This document shows, one piece after another, positions 8,805 to 18,572 of a stretch of 64,000 bases of DNA. How positions within the stretch are numbered: position 1 is the first letter of the stretch; each line of letters begins with the position of its first letter. The position numbers were made by a program, and so were the translations under genes. The notes beneath the pieces were generated by a model that saw only the letters and a program-made list of their open reading frames with translations, made no database searches and was not told where the DNA came from. Origin of the DNA: Thiothrix winogradskyi (GTDB lineage Bacteria > Pseudomonadota > Gammaproteobacteria > Thiotrichales > Thiotrichaceae); contig NZ_CP091244.1 in the NCBI RefSeq assembly GCF_021650935.1, forward strand, positions 124,001 through 188,000, given 5' to 3'.

Positions 8805-10169
8805 TTATTTCATCGTGACCATTTCTTCAGCACTAACAGGGTGAATCGCAATGGTGTCATCAAAGTCCTGCTTGGTTGCACCCATGCGAATAGCCACCGC
8901 GAAACCTTGCATCATTTCATCCACACCCAAACCGATCGCGTGGCAACCGACGATCTTTTCGTCTTCGCCGACCACAACCAGCTTCATCGCGGTCTTGGCT
9001 TTGTGCTTGACGAAGGAATAATACATTGGGGTGAATTCGGTGCTGTACACCTTTACCGCATCGCCGTATTTTTCCCGCGCCGCTTCTTCCGACAAACCAA
9101 TCGTGCCAATCGGCGGATGCGTGAACATTACGGTTGGAATCAAGCTGTAATCCAGCTTGCGGTCTTTCATGCCACCGAATAAACGATCACCGAGGCGACG
9201 GCCTGCTGCAATCGCTACCGGAGTCAGTTGCACCCCGCGCTTATTGATAATGTCACCAATCGCGTAGACACCGGGAACGCTGGTTTCCTGATACTCATTC
9301 ACGTCGATGAAACCACCGGGGGCAAGCACCAGACCAATGTTTTCCAAACCAATATCGTCGGTGTTGGTCTTGCGACCAATCGCCCATAACAACTGATCCA
9401 GATCACTTAAGGTGCTGCCATCCGCATAGTTCACGGTAAGTTTGCCATCAGCCTGCTTTTCCACGCTGGCAATTTTCGCCGTGTCATTGAACACAATGCC
9501 GTCATGTTCCATTTGCGTGCGCAGGGTTTTCTGCATCAGGCTATCGAAACCGATCAACACGGGGAAACCTTGGTGCAACATGTGCGTTTCTGAACCGAGC
9601 GCATTCAATACGCCCGCCAATTCCAACGCAATGTAACCACCACCGACAACCGCGACTTTCGCAGGCTGCTCTTCCAGCTCGAAAAAGCCGTCGGAGCTGA
9701 TGCCGTGTTCTGCACCGGGAATATCCGTTGGCACAATCGGGCGACCACCCGTGGCAATCACGATATGGTCAGCGGTATAAGTTTCGCCGTTCACGTCTAG
9801 GGTTTTCGCATCGACAAAACGTGCTTGCCCTTGAATCAGATCAATACCCGCTTCGGACAAAAAGCTATCCATGTACCAGTCGGTAATGCCGCCGATCATA
9901 TTGTCGCGCTTGTTCACCAGCTTGCCCCAATCGAGCTTGCCGGGAACAGTTGCGAAACCGTAATCCTGTGCGTCGTGCTGGGCATGAGCCAAGTTCGCGG
10001 CAAACCACATCACTTTTTTGGGGACACAACCCCGATTGACGCACGTACCGCCGAGGTCGTCATTGACTTCCACGACGGCGCACTTCGCGCCATGTTTCGC
10101 AGCCTTTTCGACCACTGACAAACCACCGCTGCCCGCGCCGATGGCGATTAAATCGTAATGTTGGCTCAT
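8805..10169 (-). CDS. gorA: Glutathione-disulfide reductase
   Basis: 454 residues, the normal size for glutathione reductase. The FAD-binding GAGSGG motif sits at residues 11-16 and the redox-active disulfide GGTCVNRGCVPKK has Cys43 and Cys48. The NADPH-binding GGGYIALELAGVL is near residue 178, and the C-terminal catalytic HPVSAEEMVTM holds the proton-donor histidine. The enzyme reduces GSSG with NADPH in the cytoplasm. It follows the peroxiredoxin-glutaredoxin gene by 13 bases on the same strand, so the operon makes a peroxidase together with the enzyme that regenerates its glutathione. Confidence 0.9.
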   Translation of the reverse strand: MSQHYDLIAIGAGSGGLSVVEKAAKHGAKCAVVEVNDDLGGTCVNRGCVPKKVMWFAANLAHAQHDAQDYGFATVPGKLDWGKLVNKRDNMIGGITDWYMDSFLSEAGIDLIQGQARFVDAKTLDVNGETYTADHIVIATGGRPIVPTDIPGAEHGISSDGFFELEEQPAKVAVVGGGYIALELAGVLNALGSETHMLHQGFPVLIGFDSLMQKTLRTQMEHDGIVFNDTAKIASVEKQADGKLTVNYADGSTLSDLDQLLWAIGRKTNTDDIGLENIGLVLAPGGFIDVNEYQETSVPGVYAIGDIINKRGVQLTPVAIAAGRRLGDRLFGGMKDRKLDYSLIPTVMFTHPPIGTIGLSEEAAREKYGDAVKVYSTEFTPMYYSFVKHKAKTAMKLVVVGEDEKIVGCHAIGLGVDEMMQGFAVAIRMGATKQDFDDTIAIHPVSAEEMVTMK

Positions 10170-10182
10170 GCTTTGCTCCTGA

Positions 10183-10917
10183 TTATCGTGCGCTCAACCA
10201 CGCTTCCAATTTATCCGAACCGCCAATCAGTTCACCGTTGATGAACACTTGCGGAACCATATCCACACCGGCGATAGCACGCAGGCTGCGGTTGGTATAA
10301 TCGCGGTTCAATTCCAATTCGTCAAAATCAATTTCTGCGTCGTGCAACATGCCTTTGGCTTTGGCGCAGAATGGGCAACCTTGACGGGTGAATACGGTCA
10401 CATCCAATGGTGCTTTGGCATTCGGGGCAATGTAAGCCAGCATGGTATCAGCATCGGAAACTTCAAACGGGTCGCCCGGCTTGTTCGGTTCGATGAACAT
10501 TTTAGCAACCACGCCGTCTTTGACCAGCATGGAATAACGCCATGAACGCTTGCCGAAACCGAGGTCGTTTTTGTCAACCAGCAAACCCATGCCGTCAGTG
10601 AAGTCACCGTTACCATCGGGGATGAAGGTGATTTTGTCGGCTTTCTGGTCAACTTTCCACTCGTTCATGACGAAAGTGTCGTTGACGGACATGCAGATAA
10701 TCTCATCGACACCGTATTTCTTGAAAGTGTCAGCCAACTGGTTGTAACGCGGTACATGGGTAGACGAACAAGTTGGGGTAAACGCACCCGGCAGTGAGAA
10801 AACGATCACGGTCTTGCCCGCAAACAATGCATCGCTGGATACATCAACCCACGTGTGGTTTTGGCGAGTGCGGAATGTCACGCTAGGAATACGCTGACCT
10901 TCTTTATTTTCAAACAT
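10183..10917 (-). CDS. Hybrid peroxiredoxin-glutaredoxin (Prx5-Grx fusion)
   Basis: 244 residues, a natural fusion. Residues 1 to about 165 form a Prx5-type peroxiredoxin with the peroxidatic Cys50 in GAFTPTC. Residues 170 to 244 form a glutaredoxin with the CPFC active site and a VPQVFING cis-proline loop. Such hybrids, known from Haemophilus and other gammaproteobacteria, reduce hydroperoxides with glutathione without a separate glutaredoxin. The downstream gorA completes the cycle. The ATG has GGAGTCTCC-type complementarity upstream (AAAGGAGACTCCC on the coding strand). The intergenic region is AT-rich; I could not confirm an OxyR site. Confidence 0.9.
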   Translation of the reverse strand: MFENKEGQRIPSVTFRTRQNHTWVDVSSDALFAGKTVIVFSLPGAFTPTCSSTHVPRYNQLADTFKKYGVDEIICMSVNDTFVMNEWKVDQKADKITFIPDGNGDFTDGMGLLVDKNDLGFGKRSWRYSMLVKDGVVAKMFIEPNKPGDPFEVSDADTMLAYIAPNAKAPLDVTVFTRQGCPFCAKAKGMLHDAEIDFDELELNRDYTNRSLRAIAGVDMVPQVFINGELIGGSDKLEAWLSAR

Positions 10918-11045
10918 GGGAGTCTCCTTTTGAGAAAAAACAATTTAACAATTACTTAACAATCTATAAAACTGATTGGAATGGGCGCAGTATAAGGAGT
11001 CGCTGATGAATTTTACAGTGGATTGTTTCTAATGTTACGTTCGAT

Positions 11046-13673
11046 TTATTCAATTAAGCCCATGAGCGTTTGCAATAAGGCATTGGGTTCAAACGGTTTC
11101 GCCACATGCGCATTCATCCCTACTGCCAAACAACGTTCTCTTTCTTCATGCATGGCATTTGCCGTCAACGCGATAATCGGCATGGCAGCGTAACGGGCAT
11201 CAGTACGCACCATGCGAGCGGCTTCGTAACCATCCATCACCGGCATTTGAATATCCATCAATACCACGTCATACGCGGGTGATGTGCTGGCAAGGATTTT
11301 GTCCACACCCTCTTGACCGTTATCCGCACACTCCACTATCGCCCCGTATTGCGTGAGGATCTCAGAAGCAATCAATTGGTTAATCGGGTTATCTTCCACC
11401 ACCAAGATACGCTTATCCCGTAACGGCAACGCGACAACCGGAGGTGTGGCTTCTGGCGCATGTGTTTGGCTAACCGCAGGCGACAGCGCATGTGGCAAGG
11501 TAAGCGTGACGGTGAAACGCGAACCTCGCCCCGGTTCACTGCTCACCGTGACCTCACCGCCCATCAAATCCAGCAAGCGTTTCACAATGCTCAAACCCAA
11601 ACCCGTGCCACCGTAACGGCGCGTGGTCGAATCATCCGCTTGCGAAAATTCTTGAAACAAACCGTTCACCGCCACACTATCCATGCCGATGCCGGTATCT
11701 TCGATGCAAAAGCGTAAGTAACTGCTGTTTGCTCCGCGTTCCAATTCATCAATGTACAACGCCACATGACCTTGGCTGGTAAATTTCACGCCATTGGTGA
11801 GTAAATTGGTGAGTATTTGTTCCAAACGCAAGGCATCGCCTAAGAAAAAGCCCTGTTCCCCCTCCAGATGCGGGCTGCGTAACTCGAATAACAACCCAAT
11901 ATTTTTTTCCTGCGCCTGTTGACGCTGCAACGTTAGCGCATTACTTACCACGTCTTCTAAACGGAAGGGAGCCATTTCCAACGTTAATTTGCCCACTTCG
12001 ATCTTGGAAAAGTCGAGGATGTCATTGATGATACGTAACAACGATTGTGCTGCGTGCTGTATTTCAACCACGTAATCGTGCTGCCGCTGGTTCAGGTCAC
12101 TGCCCAGTGCCAAATGACTCATGCCAATAATCGCATTCATCGGGGTGCGGATTTCGTGACTCATATTGGCCAGAAACAAGCTTTTGGCTTTGCTGGCTTC
12201 TTCCGCTTTCGCTGCCATCGCGAGTGAATGTTCGGTGGCTTGCGCCAACTTGAGATTGGTTTCACGCAACGCCACTTCCGAGCGATGCCGTATCACCGCC
12301 GCGCCGACCGATGCTGCCATCGAAGTGAGGATTGCCTGATCTTCCAGCCCCCATTGGTAATCAATGTAGCAGTTATCAAAACCGATAAAGCCCCAAAAAC
12401 GCCCCTCCACGTTCACGGGTACAACCATCAACGACACAATATCTTGTGGTTCGAGAATGGCGCGTTCCGTCTCAGGAAACGTAGCCACTAAACCCGATAT
12501 AGCTCGCCCTTCTGACAGCGAGTCAAACCAGCGCGGAAACAAGCCGTCAAACGACAAGTATTGTAACTCAGGGTTATCGATTTGGATGCTAATGCCGTTG
12601 CGCACCCATTCGTAACGCTGACTCATGAAACGTTCAGCCGTGAGCGGGTCAACGTGGTATTCAAATAAATACACCCGATCCTGTTTGGTAGCATTCCCCA
12701 CCGCAGCCAAGGCCTGTTGCATGGCTTCATTGATGCAGGGTTCAAATAACAATGCCTGCATCGCAATCGCCACCGCTTCAAACAAGGCATCCTTGCGTAG
12801 CAATAACTCTTCCGCTTGTTTGCGCTCAGTAATATCGCGCCCGGTTTCGAGAATGTATTCGGGTTGCCCTTGCGCATCCCGAATCAGGCGGTGACTGCTA
12901 TTACACCAATAGTGCGAACCGTTTTTGCGGATAACATCAAGATTCACCTCGAAGGCAATCTCACACTGCGGGTCGGCTAATTTCTCCGGGGTTAAATTCT
13001 CCGCCACCAATTGCTGGAGTCGCGCATAGGATTCGCTTGTCATCAACTGATCAAAAGGCAGACAGCGAAATTCCGCTGCACTATAACCCGTGCGCTGGTA
13101 TAGCGAGGGCGTGGCATACAACACACTCATATCGAGATTGAGCACGCCGATGTAGTCGTGCATGTTCTCGGTAATCAAATTGAACAGGCGGGTTTGCTCG
13201 CGAGCTTCTGCTTCAGCCTGCTTACGTTTGGTCACATCGCGTACATCGACCACCAATTTGCCACCGTCTTCATGGCGGTTCAGCGAAGCCATGAACCAGC
13301 GTGTTTCACCCTGAAGCACCAAGGGGTATTCGTAACGACGGTTTTCCCCGGTGCGGCGCACATAGTCGGCGCATTCCAAGTAAGGCTCACTGGTATCAGG
13401 CGGCAACACTGCCGTAATGGGTTTGCCGAGGAATGCCTCAGGCGGCATCAGTAACAGTTCTGGGGAGCGACACTGAACATCTAATAAACAATCTTGGGCA
13501 TCTATCAGGAAAATTAGATCACTCATGGACGATACCAAGGTCTGGTAACGTTCTTCGCTGCGCTGAAGAGCCTGACGTGTTTGCGCCAACAATACCCGCA
13601 AGGCGTGCGGATCATCGGGCAAATCATCCACTGCCAATAATGCGGCGGCGTGAGTATCTGAATAACAATTCAT
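11046..13673 (-). CDS. Hybrid sensor histidine kinase (PAS-PAS-GAF-HisKA-HATPase-REC)
   Basis: 875 residues without membrane segments. In order: a short coiled coil, a PAS domain from about 40, a second PAS from about 165 (both followed by a PAC-like region), a GAF domain from about 310, a coiled coil, and HisKA with the phospho-accepting histidine in NMSHEIRTPMNAI near residue 505. An HATPase domain with EDTGIGMD and GTGLGLSIVKRL follows, then a receiver domain with LVVEDNP, DVVLMDIQMPVMDG and the ALTANA switch. The signal is probably cytosolic (redox, light or a small molecule). No partner output regulator is adjacent. It lies just downstream of the Mrp cluster on the same strand. Confidence 0.87.
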   Translation of the reverse strand: MNCYSDTHAAALLAVDDLPDDPHALRVLLAQTRQALQRSEERYQTLVSSMSDLIFLIDAQDCLLDVQCRSPELLLMPPEAFLGKPITAVLPPDTSEPYLECADYVRRTGENRRYEYPLVLQGETRWFMASLNRHEDGGKLVVDVRDVTKRKQAEAEAREQTRLFNLITENMHDYIGVLNLDMSVLYATPSLYQRTGYSAAEFRCLPFDQLMTSESYARLQQLVAENLTPEKLADPQCEIAFEVNLDVIRKNGSHYWCNSSHRLIRDAQGQPEYILETGRDITERKQAEELLLRKDALFEAVAIAMQALLFEPCINEAMQQALAAVGNATKQDRVYLFEYHVDPLTAERFMSQRYEWVRNGISIQIDNPELQYLSFDGLFPRWFDSLSEGRAISGLVATFPETERAILEPQDIVSLMVVPVNVEGRFWGFIGFDNCYIDYQWGLEDQAILTSMAASVGAAVIRHRSEVALRETNLKLAQATEHSLAMAAKAEEASKAKSLFLANMSHEIRTPMNAIIGMSHLALGSDLNQRQHDYVVEIQHAAQSLLRIINDILDFSKIEVGKLTLEMAPFRLEDVVSNALTLQRQQAQEKNIGLLFELRSPHLEGEQGFFLGDALRLEQILTNLLTNGVKFTSQGHVALYIDELERGANSSYLRFCIEDTGIGMDSVAVNGLFQEFSQADDSTTRRYGGTGLGLSIVKRLLDLMGGEVTVSSEPGRGSRFTVTLTLPHALSPAVSQTHAPEATPPVVALPLRDKRILVVEDNPINQLIASEILTQYGAIVECADNGQEGVDKILASTSPAYDVVLMDIQMPVMDGYEAARMVRTDARYAAMPIIALTANAMHEERERCLAVGMNAHVAKPFEPNALLQTLMGLIE

Positions 13674-13779
13674 GCAGTTCCCTAGCAGTGCTTATGATTG
13701 TAATGGGTAACAGCACGTAGCATATCGCCCTAAACGCTAGGTTTCCACACCATCCAGAGTAAACGCATTAAAGATTACG

Positions 13780-15306
13780 TTAAGCGGATAAACAACGCCT
13801 ATGTTTACGCCACCATTCCCGCATCCAATGCCACCCACGGTAGCCAGCGTGCGCCACCAACACCGGCACATCCCCCGCCGGAATACGCGGCAATAACGCC
13901 AAGGCAATCATCCCCAAACCCAGCAAAATCGGCACGACATCCCACCATTTAAACGCCGGTAGCGCAAACAGAAACGGCCACCACAACACCCATTCCACCA
14001 AAATAGCCCAACCCAACCATTGCGTCAGACCGGGGGAAGTGCTGGTGTGATGGCTGGAAGCTCCCCCATGCTGGCGGCGATAACGCCACAAACTCCACAC
14101 AAAGCGCCCCATCAGCAAGGTGGTTGCCAAGCTACTCAGCCATAAACCCAGCGCCAAGTGCTGCCAATCGGCTGGCAATGCCGCTTTCACACTGCCTTTT
14201 GCCAACGCCCCACTGGTCAATGGCACGCCTATCAATACCAACGCCAAAATCACCAGCACGCCCAACAACCACCAAGACAAGGTTTGCTTAAACAAGCCCA
14301 CCCCAAGGAATAATGCCCCTTTCACCCAAGCATGGTGTGCCACATACAATACCAACGCCATTGCCAACGCCGCATCCGCAGGGGCCTGCAATACCAACCC
14401 CGTCAATAAGGTCAACACCCCCAACTGACTCATGGTCGAATACGCCAGAATCACTTTCGGCGCGGTTTGCCGCAAACCAAACACCACCCCATAAAATGCG
14501 CCCACCAATCCCAGCCACACCAACCACTCTGCCACCCACACCGTGCTGGCTGCACCCGCTGGCAGAAAGCGTACCAAACCCAGTATCCCCGCTTTCACCA
14601 TCACGCCGCTCAACAATGCCGACACTGCTGGAGGGGCAGCACCGTGCGCAATCGGCAACCACACATGCAAGCCCGGCAATGCCACCTTAATTCCCAAGCC
14701 CAGCGTCACCAATATCACCGCAGCAAGAGGCAACTCCTTGCCCACCACCTCACTGAAATACACACTCCCGATTGCACCCGCCGTGAACACTGCACCGGCA
14801 AACAACAAGACCTCACCCAACACCGTCCAAATCAGGTAAATGCGCCCGGCACGGCGCGTCGTCACCGAAGCCTGTTGCGCAATTAACCCATACGCTGCCA
14901 GCCCCATTAAGGCAAACCCCAGAAAAAAGCTCCCCATGTCCTGCGCAATCACCAACAACACATTGCCGCTCAAGGTCAACAGGAAAAACACCCGAAAACG
15001 CCACCAACTTGCCCCCGCAGGCGTACCACTCACACTGTACAAGCCCGCCAACAGCCACAATAGTGCTGTCACCAGTAAAAATACCTGCCCCGTGGCATCA
15101 ATCCCCCATTGCACCCCCAATAATACCCAAGGCAACGCTACCGACGTTCCCGCTGGCAAAACAAAAGCCGCCACTAACGCAGGCAATGCTGCCACCGGCA
15201 ATAGCCATTGCCCAATACGGTCATTCGCCACCAAGGCAAAGCACAACGGTAACAAGGGCGCTAACAGCAATAAAAACGGTAACTCCAGCAGCACGGGTTG
15301 CAGCAT
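13780..15306 (-). CDS. Third MrpD/NuoN-like proton-conducting membrane subunit
   Basis: 508 residues with about 14 hydrophobic segments. The Proton_antipo_M core is recognisable: ALPGLHVWLPIAHGAAPPAVSALLSGVMVKAGILGLVRF includes the lysines and histidine of antiporter-type Complex I subunits. This member is more divergent than the two before it. The ATG overlaps the stop of the preceding gene by one base, and it is the last gene of the Mrp-like operon. Having three separate MrpD/NuoN-like proteins in one operon is more than the two (MrpA and MrpD) in a classical Mrp complex. Confidence 0.8.
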   Translation of the reverse strand: MLQPVLLELPFLLLLAPLLPLCFALVANDRIGQWLLPVAALPALVAAFVLPAGTSVALPWVLLGVQWGIDATGQVFLLVTALLWLLAGLYSVSGTPAGASWWRFRVFFLLTLSGNVLLVIAQDMGSFFLGFALMGLAAYGLIAQQASVTTRRAGRIYLIWTVLGEVLLFAGAVFTAGAIGSVYFSEVVGKELPLAAVILVTLGLGIKVALPGLHVWLPIAHGAAPPAVSALLSGVMVKAGILGLVRFLPAGAASTVWVAEWLVWLGLVGAFYGVVFGLRQTAPKVILAYSTMSQLGVLTLLTGLVLQAPADAALAMALVLYVAHHAWVKGALFLGVGLFKQTLSWWLLGVLVILALVLIGVPLTSGALAKGSVKAALPADWQHLALGLWLSSLATTLLMGRFVWSLWRYRRQHGGASSHHTSTSPGLTQWLGWAILVEWVLWWPFLFALPAFKWWDVVPILLGLGMIALALLPRIPAGDVPVLVAHAGYRGWHWMREWWRKHRRCLSA

Positions 15307-16829
15307 TATTTGTACTCCCTAGCGGTAATCAATTGCGCCCACTCCAACGGACTAAACGGTGCGGACGCGAGCAAGCCCGCCAACAATGCCAAACTCGCGG
15401 TAATCACGGGCGGCCACAACAACATGCCATGCGTTTCCCAACGCTGCGCCTTAATGTGTTCGTCTGGCCAAGGGTCAGCAGGCAAAAACCACGCTCGGTA
15501 CAAAATGGGCAGAAAATACGCCGCATTCAGCAAGCTACTGGCAATCAACACTGGCATTACCCACAGCAATACGCCCGCTTCCAACGCCCCTAACCCCAAA
15601 TACCATTTGGAAATAAACCCCGCCATTGGTGGAATCCCGATCATTCCCAACGCCCCCAAGGTAAACGCCAGCGTGGTTAACGGCATTCGTTTGCCCACCC
15701 CGTTCATTTGGCTGACGCGATGAATCCCCAAGGTTTCCGCGTAATTACCGGCTGCAAAGAACAAGGTAATTTTCATAATGCCTTGGTGTACCAAATGCAC
15801 AATACCGCCCACGGTTGCCAGCGGCCCTAGGATTGCCGTCCCCAAAATGATGTAAGACACCTGACTCACCGTCGAATACGCCAGCCGTTTTTTCAAACTA
15901 TCCTGAAATAACGCCAGCGTCGAACCGTACACAATGGTCAACGCGGCGACTACTCCTAACGGCACTAATACGCCCAAGACAGCGGCAAACTCCACCCCAT
16001 ACACATCGTAAACCACGCGCACAATCCCAAATGCCCCCGCTTTCACCACCGCCACCGCGTGCAATAAAGCACTGACCGGCGCAGGTGCAACCATTGCTTT
16101 AGGCAACCAACCGTGCAAAGGCACCAAGGCGGCTTTGACCCCCAAACCCACGATCATCAGCAAGAAAATCCAACGCAAGGCGCTGTGCGTTTCCGCAGGC
16201 AAGCCATCCAGAATCCCCCCTTGCACAAACGTCAACGGCCCGGCAATCGACTTCAACCACACCACTGCCACCAGCAACAGCAACCCACCCGTGAAGGTAT
16301 AAGCCAAATACAAACGCGCAGCTTTGCGAGCTTCATGCGAGCCTTTGTGCGCCACCAAGGGGTAAGTCGCCAAGGTCAAAAACTCGTAAAACATCACAAA
16401 CGTCACCAGATTGCCCGCCAACGCCAAGCCCACGGTTGCCGATACGCACAAGCTGAAAAACCCAAAGAAGCGGCTGCGGTGCGGGGAATGTTCCAGATAC
16501 CCAATCGCGTAAACCGTTGTCACCAACCACAGCAAGGCGGATAAGGTCACAAATAACATCGACAGCGCATCGGCGTGCAATAGCAATTCCAAATTGGGCG
16601 CAATCACCCAGCGCACTTCGTACACCTGCCCGTGATACACACCCCAGATCAATACGCCCACCAATAGTAATTTCACCACTGCCGCGAGCAAATTCAAGGT
16701 GGTACGTAAGCGATGGCTGCCTTCTTGCACAAAGAAAATCACCAAACCGACGCTAAACGAACTCAGCACAATCCACAGCGGTAAATTCTCTCCCAGTGCG
16801 TCGGTGAGAACATTCAATAACTCGTTCAT
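15306..16829 (-). CDS. Second MrpD/NuoL-like proton-conducting membrane subunit
   Basis: About 507 residues from the ATG at 16829. That ATG was preferred over an upstream start because it overlaps the previous stop as ATGA. The conserved core LGVKAALVPLHGWLPKAMVAPAPVSALLHAVAVVKAGAFG is the antiporter signature shared with NuoL and MrpA, and an NLVTFVMFYEFLTLATYPLV segment carries the key glutamate of TM5. It probably forms one ion channel of the complex. It is sandwiched between two other antiporter-like subunits, and all three share overlapping stop/start codons. Confidence 0.82.
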   Translation of the reverse strand: MNELLNVLTDALGENLPLWIVLSSFSVGLVIFFVQEGSHRLRTTLNLLAAVVKLLLVGVLIWGVYHGQVYEVRWVIAPNLELLLHADALSMLFVTLSALLWLVTTVYAIGYLEHSPHRSRFFGFFSLCVSATVGLALAGNLVTFVMFYEFLTLATYPLVAHKGSHEARKAARLYLAYTFTGGLLLLVAVVWLKSIAGPLTFVQGGILDGLPAETHSALRWIFLLMIVGLGVKAALVPLHGWLPKAMVAPAPVSALLHAVAVVKAGAFGIVRVVYDVYGVEFAAVLGVLVPLGVVAALTIVYGSTLALFQDSLKKRLAYSTVSQVSYIILGTAILGPLATVGGIVHLVHQGIMKITLFFAAGNYAETLGIHRVSQMNGVGKRMPLTTLAFTLGALGMIGIPPMAGFISKWYLGLGALEAGVLLWVMPVLIASSLLNAAYFLPILYRAWFLPADPWPDEHIKAQRWETHGMLLWPPVITASLALLAGLLASAPFSPLEWAQLITAREYK

Positions 16830-18280
16830 AGCCCTGCCCCCGTGCCAGTCTGCGCCAACCATGACCACAGACTCATTGCCCCTAAGCCCAGCCCAAAAGT
16901 TGCCATCAATGCTAACGCCAAGGCAGGAATTTCCTGCGTAGCCGCCACGAACGGGCGCTTAACCGCTGGCAAATGCCCGAACGCGTGCCCCAACAAACGG
17001 AACACATAAGCGGTTGCCAATAACGACCCCACCACCAAGACCAGCACCCACCACCATTGCCCCGTCTGGAACGCCGCATCCAACAAATACCACTTCCCCA
17101 GAAACGCCCCACTCGGCGGCAAGCCCACCAAGGCAATGCCCGCCAACGCAATTATAAACGTGGTCAACGGCAAGAATTGCGTCGTACCACTCAACTCACG
17201 GATACGGTCATGCCCCGCGTATCGCAGTAAAATCCCCGCTGCCAAAAACAATGCCGATTTCGCAAACGCATGAGACAGCGCAAACAACACCATTGCCCCG
17301 AACAACCATTGCCGTGCTTCGCCTTCCAACACCATCAACAGCGGGAAAAACATCACCAAATAGCCCAATTGCGCCACACTGGAATACGCCGCCAATAATT
17401 TCAAGCGTTCTGCCCGCAACGCTGACCAAGACCCCCACAACACCGCCATCGCGCCTAATGCGCCCAAAACATTCGCCAGCACCGGTGTTGTCAACGGTGC
17501 AAACACCTCAAACCACAGCCGTACCACCAAATAAAATGCCGCTTTCACCACCAACGCTGACAATGCCGCACTCACCGGGGCGGGCGCATTGGAGTGCGCC
17601 GGAGGCAACCAGAAATGCAGCGGAAATAACGCCATTTTCAACGCCAACCCTGCCAACATCAGCAACAGTGCTGCCCAGCCCAAGGGGTTAACTTGCAATG
17701 CCTCGGCAATTTGCACAGCGTTCAGCGTGCCATACGCGGCATACAGCAAGGTGATAGCCATTAGATACAGCATCGACCCCAATAGCCCCACCACCAGATA
17801 GCGCAAGGCTGCCCGCAATGCCGCCCGTTTCGCCCCTAACGCGGTGAGTGCCGACGCTGAAATTCCCAACAATTCCAAGGTGACATACACATTGAACAAA
17901 TCACCCGCCAAAAACAATGCATTCAACGCCGTGGCTAACAACAACCACAACGGCCAAAACAATTCATGCTGACGCTGCGTCCGAAAATATTGCCGCGCAT
18001 ACACACTGCACCCCAACACCACCAGACTGCTCATCAGCACCATGACTGCCGCCAAGCCATCCGCATACAAACTGATGCCCAGACCGATTTCCCAGCCACC
18101 CAGCGCCAGCTCTTGCACCCCGGCGTGTTGCACCACCCACAACAGCCAGACCGCACATCCCGCCGTTAACGCGCTGCTAACCCAACCAATCGTCGCCGCG
18201 TGTTGCCGCCACACCGTTGCCAGCAATGCGCCCAGCAACGGCAGACTAATCACCCAAACGACACTCGCAGCTTCATTCAT
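16826..18280 (-). CDS. mrpD: MrpD-like proton-conducting membrane subunit
   Basis: 484 residues from ATG 18280. That ATG is placed nine bases after a GGAGG, whereas the alternative ATG at 18289 abuts it. The sequence FNVYVTLELLGISASALTALG and LALKMALFPLHFWLPPAHSNAPAPVSAALSALVVKAAFY match MrpD/MnhD well. In Mrp antiporters MrpD is one of the two proton or cation channels. It is translationally coupled to mrpC upstream and to the next NuoL-like gene downstream. Confidence 0.86.
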   Translation of the reverse strand: MNEAASVVWVISLPLLGALLATVWRQHAATIGWVSSALTAGCAVWLLWVVQHAGVQELALGGWEIGLGISLYADGLAAVMVLMSSLVVLGCSVYARQYFRTQRQHELFWPLWLLLATALNALFLAGDLFNVYVTLELLGISASALTALGAKRAALRAALRYLVVGLLGSMLYLMAITLLYAAYGTLNAVQIAEALQVNPLGWAALLLMLAGLALKMALFPLHFWLPPAHSNAPAPVSAALSALVVKAAFYLVVRLWFEVFAPLTTPVLANVLGALGAMAVLWGSWSALRAERLKLLAAYSSVAQLGYLVMFFPLLMVLEGEARQWLFGAMVLFALSHAFAKSALFLAAGILLRYAGHDRIRELSGTTQFLPLTTFIIALAGIALVGLPPSGAFLGKWYLLDAAFQTGQWWWVLVLVVGSLLATAYVFRLLGHAFGHLPAVKRPFVAATQEIPALALALMATFGLGLGAMSLWSWLAQTGTGAGL

Positions 18281-18572
18281 TGGCTGCATCCTCCAAACGG
18301 CGGATAATCACCAATGCCAGTGCCGTTGCACTGACAGCCACCACAATACCGGTCAAAACCAAGGCATGAGGCACAGGGTCTGGGGGCAGATTTTCACCGC
18401 GATACGCCACCGCGATCAGCGTCAGAAACACCCCCGCGCCCATCACATTCAAGCTAATAATTTTGCGCACATAATGGGCATGTAACCAAGTTCCCCACAA
18501 ACCAATGGCGAACAGGAAAATGCCAGCGCACACATACAAAAACTGCGGATTGATTGCACTTAACCCCGCCAT
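18273..18572 (-). CDS. mrpC: MrpC/MnhC-like (NuoK-type) membrane subunit
   Basis: About 99 residues with three transmembrane helices, the NuoK fold. Typical MrpC features are GIFLFAIGLWG, the KIISLNVMGAGVFL segment, and DPVPHALVLTGIVVAVSATALALVI, which carries the conserved PHALVLTGIV motif. The ATG at 18572 overlaps the mrpB stop as ATGA. It acts as a scaffold and ion-path subunit between the B and D parts of the complex. Confidence 0.88.
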   Translation of the reverse strand: MAGLSAINPQFLYVCAGIFLFAIGLWGTWLHAHYVRKIISLNVMGAGVFLTLIAVAYRGENLPPDPVPHALVLTGIVVAVSATALALVIIRRLEDAANE